Shown here: positions 1 to 6,637 of the stretch, piece by piece
How positions within the stretch are numbered: the stretch's first letter is position 1
Layout: each line of letters opens with the position of its first letter
The notes under the pieces: model-generated
What the model was told of the DNA's origin: nothing
Database searches by the model: none
The model's input: only the letters and a program-made list of their open reading frames with translations
Source of the DNA: JALQUL01 sp964556425
Lineage (GTDB): Bacteria > Pseudomonadota > Gammaproteobacteria > Burkholderiales > Burkholderiaceae_C
Length of the DNA: 16,939 nucleotides
Reading direction: 5' to 3'
Assembly: GCA_964556425.1 (NCBI GenBank)
Contig: CAZKWC010000064.1
Location: forward strand, 1-16,939
Position numbers and translations under genes: made by a program

Positions 1-712
1 CTTCCATTACAAAAGCAGCGACCAAACCTGACGTTGAGTGTGAACCATTTTCTTCTCCTTTAGCATCCACTGCGGTGCCAGAAAGTACTGCATAAAATCG
101 GTTTACGCCTTTAACCGTCACTTTGTCAAAGCTGTCAATTTTCATGCAATAGTTTTGCTGATTCTCATTGCTTGCAATCCAACATTCTTTTTGACGCATG
201 TATTTTTTATAAACCCCATCAAGTAATTGGTCGAAATTAGTATTAGGAACCCCAAGAATTGAAGTAATAACTTCTGAACTAGTGGCTTGACTTTGGGTTT
301 CATTTTTTACGTTGTTGTCATTGTTGGCACTTTTTTGACTCATGGCCGTCAATAAAGCAGCCTTTAGTTTACTTATCTCCTGATAAGGAACCCTAGTCAT
401 TGCAACAAGATGCTCTTTATCATCTGCTAATTGAGATTGATACTTGATGGGTACTTGATAGCTAGCACCAGAAGTTAATGTTGATTCACATGAGAATTTT
501 TTATTCTTTTTATCATAATCAGTTGCTTTTGGAGATACAAATTTTAGATTTTTAAATACTTCTTCTTGTAAACCTGGATCAGCTAGGTTCATTTCTTCGC
601 TAAGAATTTGCCTCACTACATCTAAAGTTTTTTCATCCGAGCATTGCGGTGGTTCTTTGGCGCAGCCAACTAAAAAGAATATTAAAATTAAGGGTAAATA
701 AAAAAATTTCAT
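1..712 (-). CDS. Putative outer-membrane lipoprotein, tandem paralogue A (3' end outside window)
   Basis: The frame opens at an ATG on the minus strand and stays open for 237 codons to the window edge, so the C-terminal part is missing. The N-terminus is a lipoprotein signal: a short basic start, a hydrophobic stretch and the lipobox LVGC with Cys17 as the lipidated residue. Residue +2 is Ala rather than Asp, which favours outer-membrane sorting. It aligns along its whole visible length with the neighbouring lipoprotein at 1073-2239, including Cys24, Cys75, Cys177 and Cys189, so the two are a tandem duplication. Identity is highest around residues 175-237 and low around 105-165. I do not recognise the family and assign no function. 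There is no clear Shine-Dalgarno sequence before the ATG. Confidence that this is a real gene is high because of the paralogue. Confidence 0.85.
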   Translation of the reverse strand, partial: MKFFYLPLILIFFLVGCAKEPPQCSDEKTLDVVRQILSEEMNLADPGLQEEVFKNLKFVSPKATDYDKKNKKFSCESTLTSGASYQVPIKYQSQLADDKEHLVAMTRVPYQEISKLKAALLTAMSQKSANNDNNVKNETQSQATSSEVITSILGVPNTNFDQLLDGVYKKYMRQKECWIASNENQQNYCMKIDSFDKVTVKGVNRFYAVLSGTAVDAKGEENGSHSTSGLVAAFVME

Positions 713-765
713 GTAATTGTGTATGCTTGTGTGCCTTATAAGCACAAAGTTGAAGTTAAAAATAC

Positions 766-795
766 AATAACAAAAGCCCCTTAGCATTGGGGCTT
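766..795 (-). terminator. Rho-independent terminator-like hairpin, minus strand
   Basis: A perfect 7-bp GC-rich stem (774-780 with 789-795, AAGCCCC/GGGGCTT) encloses an 8-base loop. Read on the minus strand it is followed by a T-rich run (TTTTGTTATTG). It lies after the right-hand lipoprotein gene and before the left-hand one, so it should limit read-through between the duplicates. It is about 280 bases from the upstream stop codon, so it could instead act as an attenuator for the downstream copy. Confidence 0.55.
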
Positions 796-978
796 AAAGT
801 GTGTAACTTCATTAAATAAACATAAGCGTAGGCTGTCAAGCAAACAGGCTCAAATAACCACTTTTTGTTATTCTGAAAATGGTTTAAAAACTAAAGGTCG
901 TTACAGCTGTGCCAGCAACAAATACCTTCACTTAAAGTGCCACTTCTAAACATACCAATTATTCATACCAATTCAATT

Positions 979-1035
979 AAAAAGTCTTTTACTCTTAGAC
1001 AACAGAAGTACACAGTACTACGAAAAGAGTAAAAG
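979..1035 (-). terminator. Nested inverted repeat downstream of lipoprotein paralogue B
   Basis: An 11-bp perfect inverted repeat (986-996 CTTTTACTCTT with 1025-1035) encloses a second small palindrome (AGTAC-ACA-GTACT, 1007-1019). On the minus strand the outer stem is followed by a T-rich stretch. It begins 38 bases past the stop of the right-hand lipoprotein gene, so it is a plausible transcript end or 3' stabilising structure. The stem is AT-rich, which weakens the terminator call. Confidence 0.35.
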
Positions 1036-1072
1036 GAACAATCAAATAAGCACTACCTTACCCCAACAAATC

Positions 1073-2239
1073 TTAAAAACCTTTATCTTTAAGAATGTAG
1101 TCATTAGGCTCTACATACTTCCATTTTTTATCGTCAAAATAAAAGTTATAGTTTTTATCTTTAAGGGTAGCACCTTTATCTTTGCCCTTAACCCTTACTA
1201 GCAAGGGAAAAACTTTTTCAGTGGGTTTGCTAGTGTCAAATTCAAAACTCGATTCAAGCGTGGTGCAGGGTTCTGCAGAACAAGCCCCTTCATCGCTTAC
1301 ACCAGAAATAAAATCAGCAATATCTATTACCTTTGCACCATAAGGCGCAAGAATATGAAAAAAGTTATTCGAGTAGCCTTGGTGCATAGTACCCGTTTCG
1401 TTTTTCCAACCGTAATAATCATCTGGGCCAATTTTAACTAGCTTCCATTTGGTGGGGCCATTACCAAAGTCTCCCATTGCGATTTTGTTGTCTGACGCAA
1501 TTAAATGAAGTTGCTTGGCATTTTCTTCTAGTACAAAAGCGCCCACCAAACCTTGTGTTGAATGAGCACCATTTTCTTCGCCTTTTTCATCAACCGCTAC
1601 CCCAGCAAGAATGGCATAAAATCGGTTCACACCTTTTACATTCACCTTATCAAAGCTGTCAATTTTCATGCAATAGTTTTGTTGGTTTTCATCTGTAGCA
1701 ATCCAACATTTTTGGCTAAGTAAATATTGGTCGTAAACCCCACTTAAAAATTTTTCTAAAGGGGTGTTGCTAATGCCAGCCGAAGAAACAAATACATCTG
1801 ATTGATTGTCTTGGCTATAAGATGCTTGTGTTACGCCAGTGTTGGCATTATCTTTTTGCATAACGTTTAATAGCGCAAGTTTTAGCTGAAACACGTCTCC
1901 CGCCAAAATGCCACCCACCGAAACCAAATGCTGGTCTTGATCGTTGAGTTGCGATTCATACTTAATCGGCACTTGGTAGCTACCGCCAGCAACCAGTTTT
2001 AAATCGCAAGAGTATTTTTTAATCTCTTTGTCATAAGCCGTTGCCCTAGGAAATTCAAACTTTAAATGGTCAGCAATTTCTTTTTTTGCTAAATCTGTAG
2101 AGTTGTCAGATCCCGATAGTTCATTGCTCAGAATTTGCTTCACTAAATCTAAAGTTTTTTCATCAGAGCATTTGGGTGCTTCTTTTGCGCAACCAACTAA
2201 AAAAAATAATACGATAAGGGGTAGGTGGGCGAATTTCAT
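1073..2239 (-). CDS. Putative outer-membrane lipoprotein, tandem paralogue B
   Basis: A complete 388-residue frame with a type II signal peptide: hydrophobic residues 5-16 and the lipobox LVGC, with Cys17 lipidated and Ala18 at +2 (outer-membrane sorting expected). The mature part is charged and soluble-looking, without further membrane segments. Besides Cys17 there are six cysteines (24, 78, 178, 190, 320, 325), an even number that would suit three disulfides in the periplasm (inference). Residues 178-238 are nearly identical to the copy at 1-712, while residues 110-165 differ strongly. I do not recognise the family. No enzyme motif is visible, so a structural, binding or envelope role is only a guess. 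The ATG lacks a strong ribosome binding site, as in its paralogue. A possible -10 hexamer (TATAAC) sits at 2263-2268 on the minus strand. Confidence 0.9.
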   Translation of the reverse strand: MKFAHLPLIVLFFLVGCAKEAPKCSDEKTLDLVKQILSNELSGSDNSTDLAKKEIADHLKFEFPRATAYDKEIKKYSCDLKLVAGGSYQVPIKYESQLNDQDQHLVSVGGILAGDVFQLKLALLNVMQKDNANTGVTQASYSQDNQSDVFVSSAGISNTPLEKFLSGVYDQYLLSQKCWIATDENQQNYCMKIDSFDKVNVKGVNRFYAILAGVAVDEKGEENGAHSTQGLVGAFVLEENAKQLHLIASDNKIAMGDFGNGPTKWKLVKIGPDDYYGWKNETGTMHQGYSNNFFHILAPYGAKVIDIADFISGVSDEGACSAEPCTTLESSFEFDTSKPTEKVFPLLVRVKGKDKGATLKDKNYNFYFDDKKWKYVEPNDYILKDKGF

Positions 2240-2305
2240 CTGGTGGAGTATGCTTATTGAGCGTTATAGGCAAGCATTTTAAATTAAAAGTTGACTGGCT
2301 AAAAC

Positions 2306-2328
2306 CGACTTCTTGGAGTCGTTTTTTT
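2306..2328 (+). terminator. Small hairpin with T-run
   Basis: A 5-bp stem CGACT/AGTCG (2306-2310 with 2317-2321) and a 6-base loop are followed by seven T. The reverse orientation also gives the stem followed by GTTTT, so it could work both ways. No plus-strand gene precedes it in the window, which leaves its role open. The stem is short. Confidence 0.35.
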
Positions 2329-2389
2329 CGGTTATTGGATTCTCATCAATTAGTTAATATCATTATTATTTTTAAAATTACTGCTTTGT

Positions 2390-2413
2390 TAGCTAGGTCG
2401 GTAGCTTAGTCGG
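2390..2413. repeat. Degenerate 12-bp tandem repeat (2 copies)
   Basis: TAGCTAGGTCGG at 2390-2401 is followed directly by TAGCTTAGTCGG at 2402-2413, with two mismatches. No function is evident. Confidence 0.5.
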
Positions 2414-2469
2414 TCGTTGTTTTCTCTTGTTGGTCAACAAGTGTGCCTAAAGAAAATTTCAAAATTTAT

Positions 2470-2497
2470 TTGACAACTTCATTTTTAAAAATATAAT
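2470..2497 (+). promoter_or_regulatory. Consensus sigma-70 promoter
   Basis: A perfect -35 hexamer TTGACA (2470-2475), a 16-bp AT-rich spacer and a perfect -10 hexamer TATAAT (2492-2497). Transcription would start near 2504 on the plus strand, about 390 bases before the rtcB start codon. It either gives rtcB a long leader or serves a short untranslated RNA. Confidence 0.65.
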
Positions 2498-2798
2498 CTG
2501 CCACTTGATTCAATTGTGCGCCAAAATGTTTGCTAGCGTTGCAAACCAAAAATGGTTTTAGTCAAAAATAAAAATCGCACTTATTAAAAACACAAGTTTA
2601 AAAATGTTGCTCTTCTGTGGGGCAATTAAAAGACCAAAGTTACTTTCGTCTCCGTAGTTCTATTGTTGCCATGATCTTATGGCTGATAACTTCCGTCTTT
2701 GTCCTGGCTTGCGGTATTTAAAAAATCAAATAGCTTGATTCACCCTTATTGTGCTCTGTGTTGTTAAGTCGCTTTATATCAAAATAAAAGTCACGACA

Positions 2799-2814
2799 CG
2801 GCATGACGCTTGCT
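2799..2814 (+). promoter_or_regulatory. Sigma-54 (-24/-12) promoter of rtcB
   Basis: CGGCATG-ACGC-TTGCT matches the RpoN consensus TGGCACG-N4-TTGCW, with the invariant GG (2800-2801) and GC (2812-2813) separated by exactly 10 bases. Transcription would start near 2825. This is about 70 bases before the preferred rtcB start at 2894, and it argues against an upstream ATG at 2828. Sigma-54 control through RtcR is established for E. coli rtcBA, so the site is in the expected place. Confidence 0.65.
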
Positions 2815-2893
2815 TCGTTCTAGTTGAATGAAAGATCAATCAACGCAATGGGTGGGTCAATTTTTGAATAATAAAAAAGCAAAGGAAACAATC

Positions 2894-4090
2894 ATGTATC
2901 CAATAGAAAATGTAAAAATGTGGGTAGGCGATGTGCCAGTAGAACCCAAAGCCCTAGAGCAAATTCAGGCCATTGCTAAGTTGCCAATTTTGGCCGGTCA
3001 CATGGCCATTATGCCCGATGTACACGTGGGCATTGGTGCAACTGTGGGCTCGGTTATTCCGACTCGTTCTGCGGTTATTCCTGCAGCGGTGGGGGTTGAT
3101 ATTGGTTGCGGTATGTGCGCAGCGCTTACCAACTTAACTGCCAACGATTTACCCGAGTCTTTGTACTCGATTAGAAACTCAATTGAAAAAGCTGTGCCAG
3201 TAGGTTTTGCAGAGCATAAAAAAGACTTGCCCACCGTGTCAGGACCTTATGCCGATGTGCTGCGTAAAAATTTAAAGGCCACGGTAGATGCTTTTGAAAA
3301 CTTGGCTATTCTAAAAAAATTAGGCAATGCTAATTTTCAGAAGGTGGGCAAACAGATGGGCTCTTTAGGGGGTGGTAATCATTTTATTGAGTTGTGCCTA
3401 GATTCTGAAAACAGGGTGTGGATTATGTTGCACTCGGGCAGCCGTTTTATTGGCAATTTAATTGGTCACACCGCCATTGATATGGCTAAGCAACAAGCGG
3501 CTAGGCGTGATTATGGTTTGGCCGACAAAAGCTTAGCTTGGTTAGATGAGGGTACGCCAGAATTTAATGCCTATATAGAGGCTATGCAATGGGCACAAGA
3601 CTATGCAAGGCTGAACCGCGACACCATGATGAATTTGGTGAAGAGCACTTTGTTGACTATTTTTCCGCACATGCAAATTGTGGGTGAGGTGGTTAACTGT
3701 CACCACAATTTCACTTCTTTAGAAGAGCATTTTGGTGAAAAAATTTGGGTCACTCGTAAGGGTGCGGTGTCTGCACAAGCGGGGCAAATGGGTATTATTC
3801 CGGGTTCTATGGGAGCTAAATCTTTTATTGTGAAAGGTAGGGGCAACCACGATTCGTATTGTTCTTGTTCGCATGGTGCAGGCAGGGTTTATAGCCGTAC
3901 AGGGGCTAAAAACTTCTTCTCGCTAGCCGATTTAGAAGCCCAAACTCAAGGCATTGAATGTAGAAAAGATGCTGGGGTAATTGATGAAATTCCATCTGCC
4001 TATAAAAACATCGACCAAGTAATGGCTGCCCAAACCGATTTAGTCGATGTGGTGCACACCCTTAAACAGGTCATGTGTATAAAAGGGTAA
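2894..4090 (+). CDS. rtcB: RtcB family RNA-splicing ligase
   Basis: RtcB joins RNA 2',3'-cyclic phosphate (or 3'-phosphate) ends to 5'-OH ends using GTP and Mn2+ through a histidine-GMP intermediate, in RNA repair in the cytoplasm. The 398-residue product has the family motifs in order: PDVHVGIGATVGSV (41-54), GVDIGCGM with Asp69 and Cys72 as metal ligands, LGGGNHFIE with His163, HSGSR with His180, CHHNF with His271, and CSHGAGR with His327 as the expected guanylylated residue. E. coli RtcB is 408 residues. The frame is open from an ATG at 2828, but the ATG at 2894 has a Shine-Dalgarno AAAGGAAA at good spacing, begins with the usual MYPIENVKMW-like N-terminus and fits the sigma-54 start. No rtcA or rtcR is visible. 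The last 43 bases of the gene are repeated after the assembly gap. Confidence 0.93.
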   Translation: MYPIENVKMWVGDVPVEPKALEQIQAIAKLPILAGHMAIMPDVHVGIGATVGSVIPTRSAVIPAAVGVDIGCGMCAALTNLTANDLPESLYSIRNSIEKAVPVGFAEHKKDLPTVSGPYADVLRKNLKATVDAFENLAILKKLGNANFQKVGKQMGSLGGGNHFIELCLDSENRVWIMLHSGSRFIGNLIGHTAIDMAKQQAARRDYGLADKSLAWLDEGTPEFNAYIEAMQWAQDYARLNRDTMMNLVKSTLLTIFPHMQIVGEVVNCHHNFTSLEEHFGEKIWVTRKGAVSAQAGQMGIIPGSMGAKSFIVKGRGNHDSYCSCSHGAGRVYSRTGAKNFFSLADLEAQTQGIECRKDAGVIDEIPSAYKNIDQVMAAQTDLVDVVHTLKQVMCIKG

Positions 4091-4257
4091 CTCCAGCTCC
4101 TANNNNNNNNNNNNNNNNNNNNNNNNNNNNNNNNNNNNNNNNNNNNNNNNNNNNNNNNNNNNNNNNNNNNNNNNNNNNNNNNNNNNNNNNNNNNNNNNNN
4201 NNTGTGGTGCACACCCTTAAACAGGTCATGTGTATAAAAGGGTAACTCCAGCTCCTA
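4048..4257. repeat. 55-bp identical sequence on both sides of the assembly gap
   Basis: Bases 4048-4102 (the end of rtcB plus 12 bases past its stop) are repeated without mismatch at 4203-4257, directly abutting the N-run on each side. An exact 55-base overlap of contig ends is what a k=55 de Bruijn assembly leaves, so the second copy is probably not a real duplication. The rtcB tail within 4203-4245 should not be annotated as a gene fragment. Confidence 0.85.
4103..4202. other. Assembly gap (100 N)
   Basis: Exactly 100 unknown bases, a conventional placeholder for a gap of unknown size. The identical flanks suggest a true gap size of about zero after collapsing the overlap. Confidence 0.97.
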
Positions 4258-4342
4258 AAGCACTTGCTAAGTCAGCCATTTTTTGCGAATTTCTTTAATT
4301 ACAGTTTAAACTTGTAGTTCTTACATTTCATAGCTAAATTAA

Positions 4343-5074
4343 ATGAGTTCAATCAAAGTGGCTACTTGGAATATTCACAAAGGTGTGAATGGCTTAGGTC
4401 CCAGGCGGCGTTTAGAAATTCATAATATTGGTTTGGCCCTAGAGCAGTTCGATGCCGACATTATTGCCTTGCAAGAGGTGCGCAAAGAAAATCGCAAGTT
4501 GGCCAAACAATTTACCCATTGGCCCGATCAGCCTCAAGCTGACTTTTTAGCTCCTTTGGGTTATGAGTCGGTATATAAAACCAATGCAATTACTAAACAT
4601 GGCGAACATGGCAACGCATTAATTAGTCGTTGGCCTGTTTTAAGCACCCATCAAGAAGACATTTCTGATCATCGCTTCGAACAAAGGGGCTTACTCCATT
4701 CCGAGCTATTGATTCATGAACAAAATGTTCACATGATTGTGGTACATTTGGGATTAATCAATTCTAGTCGGCATAGACAAATTGCCGCTTTAGGGCGTTA
4801 CATTAATCGTGAGGTGCCCTCTAGTGCTCCGCTTATTATTGCGGGCGACTTTAACGATTGGAACGAGCAGTTACACGGCCTTATGCGTATTCACGATTTA
4901 CACACCCTCGATTCGCATCGTTTGCCTACTTTTCCTGCACGATTTCCAGTTTTGCACATGGACAGAGTTTATGTGCGAGGCTTAAATTTAATTAATGCCT
5001 TTGTACCTCATGGGAGGGCTTGGGCACAAATGTCAGATCACCTACCCCTTATTGTGGACGTACAACTGAAATGA
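4343..5074 (+). CDS. ybhP: Endonuclease/exonuclease/phosphatase (EEP) family protein, YbhP-like
   Basis: A 243-residue single-domain member of the Mg2+-dependent DNase I-like phosphodiesterase fold. All core motifs are present: ATWNIHKG (Asn10), ALQEV (Glu45, metal ligand), VVHLGL (His135), AGDFNDW (Asp169, Asn171), MDRVY (Asp207) and SDHLP (Asp232-His233, catalytic pair). The substrate cannot be read from sequence. Members next to cardiolipin synthase suggest a phospholipid-related or nucleic-acid phosphodiesterase, but this is inference. The gene overlaps the next one by 4 bases (ATGA), the same order as ybhP-clsB in E. coli, which is the reason for the name. No signal peptide is seen, and no clear ribosome binding site precedes the ATG. 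Its promoter region is short and begins just after the gap. Confidence 0.88.
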   Translation: MSSIKVATWNIHKGVNGLGPRRRLEIHNIGLALEQFDADIIALQEVRKENRKLAKQFTHWPDQPQADFLAPLGYESVYKTNAITKHGEHGNALISRWPVLSTHQEDISDHRFEQRGLLHSELLIHEQNVHMIVVHLGLINSSRHRQIAALGRYINREVPSSAPLIIAGDFNDWNEQLHGLMRIHDLHTLDSHRLPTFPARFPVLHMDRVYVRGLNLINAFVPHGRAWAQMSDHLPLIVDVQLK

Positions 5075-6390
5075 CCCAATCACCTATTGCTGCTTCTAGT
5101 CAAAAGCCCCAACAGCCAATTTCTAAGCCTAGCAATAGTGATTACAACAAGGGTGCTGAATCATCAACATCCGCTTTCCCCAATCAATCCCAGCGCAGCA
5201 ACCAATTGGTTTTATTAACCGGTGGTGTGCAGTTTTTTGAGGCCTTGCAAAATGCGTTTCAGCAGGCCCAGCATTACATCGCCCTAGAAACCTATATCTT
5301 TGATTTTGAAGGTAGTAGCGCTTTGGTGGCACAAGCCCTTATAGATGCCTCTTTAAGAGGCGTACAGGTGCATGTGCTAGTAGATGGTGTGGGTACGCCA
5401 CATATTCCCACAGCTTGGTTAAATAAGCTCAGTCAGGCAGGTGTGCTGTGGGTGCATTATTTGCCTTTAGGCACTGTGGGTTTGCTGTTTCCAAGTCGCT
5501 GGCGCCGTTTACATCGTAAATTGTGCGTAATTGACGGAAAAATTGCTTTTTGTGGCGGCATTAATATTTTGGATGATTTTTTTGATCCTAATCATGGTGC
5601 CTTAGAGTTTGCCCGTTGGGATTTTGCCCTACAAGTTACTGGTCCTTTGGTGCAAACCATTGACGACACTATGAAGGTTTTATGGTATCGCAATTGGGCT
5701 AAACAGCTAGCCCAAACTAAAACTTTGTTAGGTGTTAAAAGTGCATGGCAACATATTTCTGCTGCTAATTCTTTGGCTCTTACACAGCACCAACCCGAAA
5801 AAAAATCTCTAGAGAGGCTGCTTTTAAGAGACAACATTAAAAATAGGCGCAATATAGAGCGGGCTTATTTGTCGGCCTTTGCTAGTGCCAAACAAGAAAT
5901 TTTAATTGCTAATGCTTATTTTTTACCGGGTAAAAAAGTGCGTATGGCTTTGTTGAAAGCAGTTAAAAGAGGCTTAAGAGTACGGGTTTTATTGCAAGGT
6001 CGGTACGAATATTTTATGCAGTTTCATGCCTCTAGGGCGGTGTACCTAGATTTGTTAATGGGCGGCGTAGAAATTTATGAATATCAGGCTAGTTTTTTAC
6101 ACGCTAAAGTGGCGGTGGTCGATCCATTACAAAAAAAATCATGGTGCACAGTGGGTTCATCTAACCTCGACCCTTTAAGTTTATTATTGGCTCGTGAGGC
6201 CAATATAGAGGTGTTTCATCATGAAATGGCTGTGCAAATAGCCAACGAAATTGAAATCGCAATTACCAAATCCTCTCAGCAGGTGCTACTAGAGCAGTTT
6301 CAAAAAAGGAATTTTACCCAGCGTCTGCTTAACTGGACGGCTTATGGCTTAATGCGTTTTGCATTGTTTATTACGGGTAAAAGATATTAA
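5071..6390 (+). CDS. clsB: Cardiolipin synthase B (phospholipase D family)
   Basis: Condenses phosphatidylglycerol into cardiolipin (or transfers phosphatidyl groups) at the inner membrane. The 439-residue product carries two HKD motifs: H148-x-K150-x4-D155 (HRKLCVIDGKIAFCGG) and H344-x-K346-x4-D351 followed by GSSNLDPLSL. This is the two-domain arrangement of bacterial PLD-type synthases. The first 45 residues are Gln/Ser-rich and low complexity. The C-terminus has a hydrophobic patch (about residues 420-436) and a basic end. It lacks the N-terminal transmembrane pair of ClsA, in line with ClsB. The frame extends upstream to an ATG at 5020, but the ATG at 5071 overlaps the ybhP stop as ATGA, which indicates translational coupling and is preferred. 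E. coli ClsB is 413 residues. Confidence 0.92.
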   Translation: MTQSPIAASSQKPQQPISKPSNSDYNKGAESSTSAFPNQSQRSNQLVLLTGGVQFFEALQNAFQQAQHYIALETYIFDFEGSSALVAQALIDASLRGVQVHVLVDGVGTPHIPTAWLNKLSQAGVLWVHYLPLGTVGLLFPSRWRRLHRKLCVIDGKIAFCGGINILDDFFDPNHGALEFARWDFALQVTGPLVQTIDDTMKVLWYRNWAKQLAQTKTLLGVKSAWQHISAANSLALTQHQPEKKSLERLLLRDNIKNRRNIERAYLSAFASAKQEILIANAYFLPGKKVRMALLKAVKRGLRVRVLLQGRYEYFMQFHASRAVYLDLLMGGVEIYEYQASFLHAKVAVVDPLQKKSWCTVGSSNLDPLSLLLAREANIEVFHHEMAVQIANEIEIAITKSSQQVLLEQFQKRNFTQRLLNWTAYGLMRFALFITGKRY

Positions 6391-6637
6391 CTTAGCATTG
6401 ATTTATTTTGTAAGTTTGAGTGTTTTGTGGTTGATTAAAACCCTAATTTTTAGCTGATATTGATGAATCGCATCTGCAATATTTTTCTGCTGTAAGATAA
6501 TAGTTCATCTAATAAAGTATTCACTTAAGCTAGGCATAATAGTGTGTTCTACAGTTTTTGCTAAGTGCTTGTTTTAGATAAATTGTTTTAATGCCCATAT
6601 TCTCCCGGGTCTTGTACTCGCTGTTAAGATTTAATAT

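Larger units (their letters stand above)
713..1072. other. Intergenic region between the two lipoprotein genes
   Basis: This 360-base gap has no credible open reading frame. It holds the leader of the left lipoprotein gene with a candidate -10 hexamer (TATAAG on the minus strand, 735-740), a GC-rich hairpin at 774-795 and an 11-bp inverted repeat at 986-1035. A short direct repeat ATACCAATT also occurs near 952 and 965. The bases just before the two lipoprotein ATGs are alike (AAGCATAC at the same distance), so the duplication included part of the leader. Confidence 0.6.
2240..2893. other. Long non-coding region between divergent lipoprotein B and rtcB
   Basis: About 650 bases with no coding frame I can support. 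Contents from left to right: the lipoprotein B leader, a small hairpin with a T7 run (2306-2328), a degenerate 12-bp tandem repeat (2390-2413), a consensus sigma-70 promoter (2470-2497), a weak 6-bp hairpin (2543-2558), a short palindrome GCCAT-N6-ATGGC (2668-2683) and a sigma-54 promoter (2799-2814). The length and promoter content suggest regulation, or an unannotated small RNA. Confidence 0.6.

Noticed and set aside
2543..2558. AAACCA-AAAA-TGGTTT hairpin as terminator of an sRNA from the 2470 promoter
   Set aside because: Only six weak pairs with no following T-run; insufficient for a terminator call.
2828..2893. Extended 22-residue N-terminus of rtcB
   Set aside because: The ATG at 2828 would be nearly at the predicted sigma-54 start site and has no ribosome binding site, while 2894 has a good one and matches the family N-terminus.
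4000..4212. Minus-strand open frame crossing the N-run
   Set aside because: It exists only because unknown bases cannot produce a stop; it is antisense to the end of rtcB and to its artificial repeat.
4203..4245. Second rtcB 3' fragment as a pseudogene or tandem duplication
   Set aside because: The identity is exact, ends precisely at the gap edges and is 55 bases in all, which fits an assembly overlap better than biology.
5020..5070. Extended 17-residue N-terminus of clsB
   Set aside because: It lies fully inside ybhP; the ATGA overlap at 5071 is the more usual start.
6429..6451. Weak hairpin after clsB as terminator
   Set aside because: Only a 4-bp stem (GGTT/AACC) before a T-rich stretch; could easily be chance.
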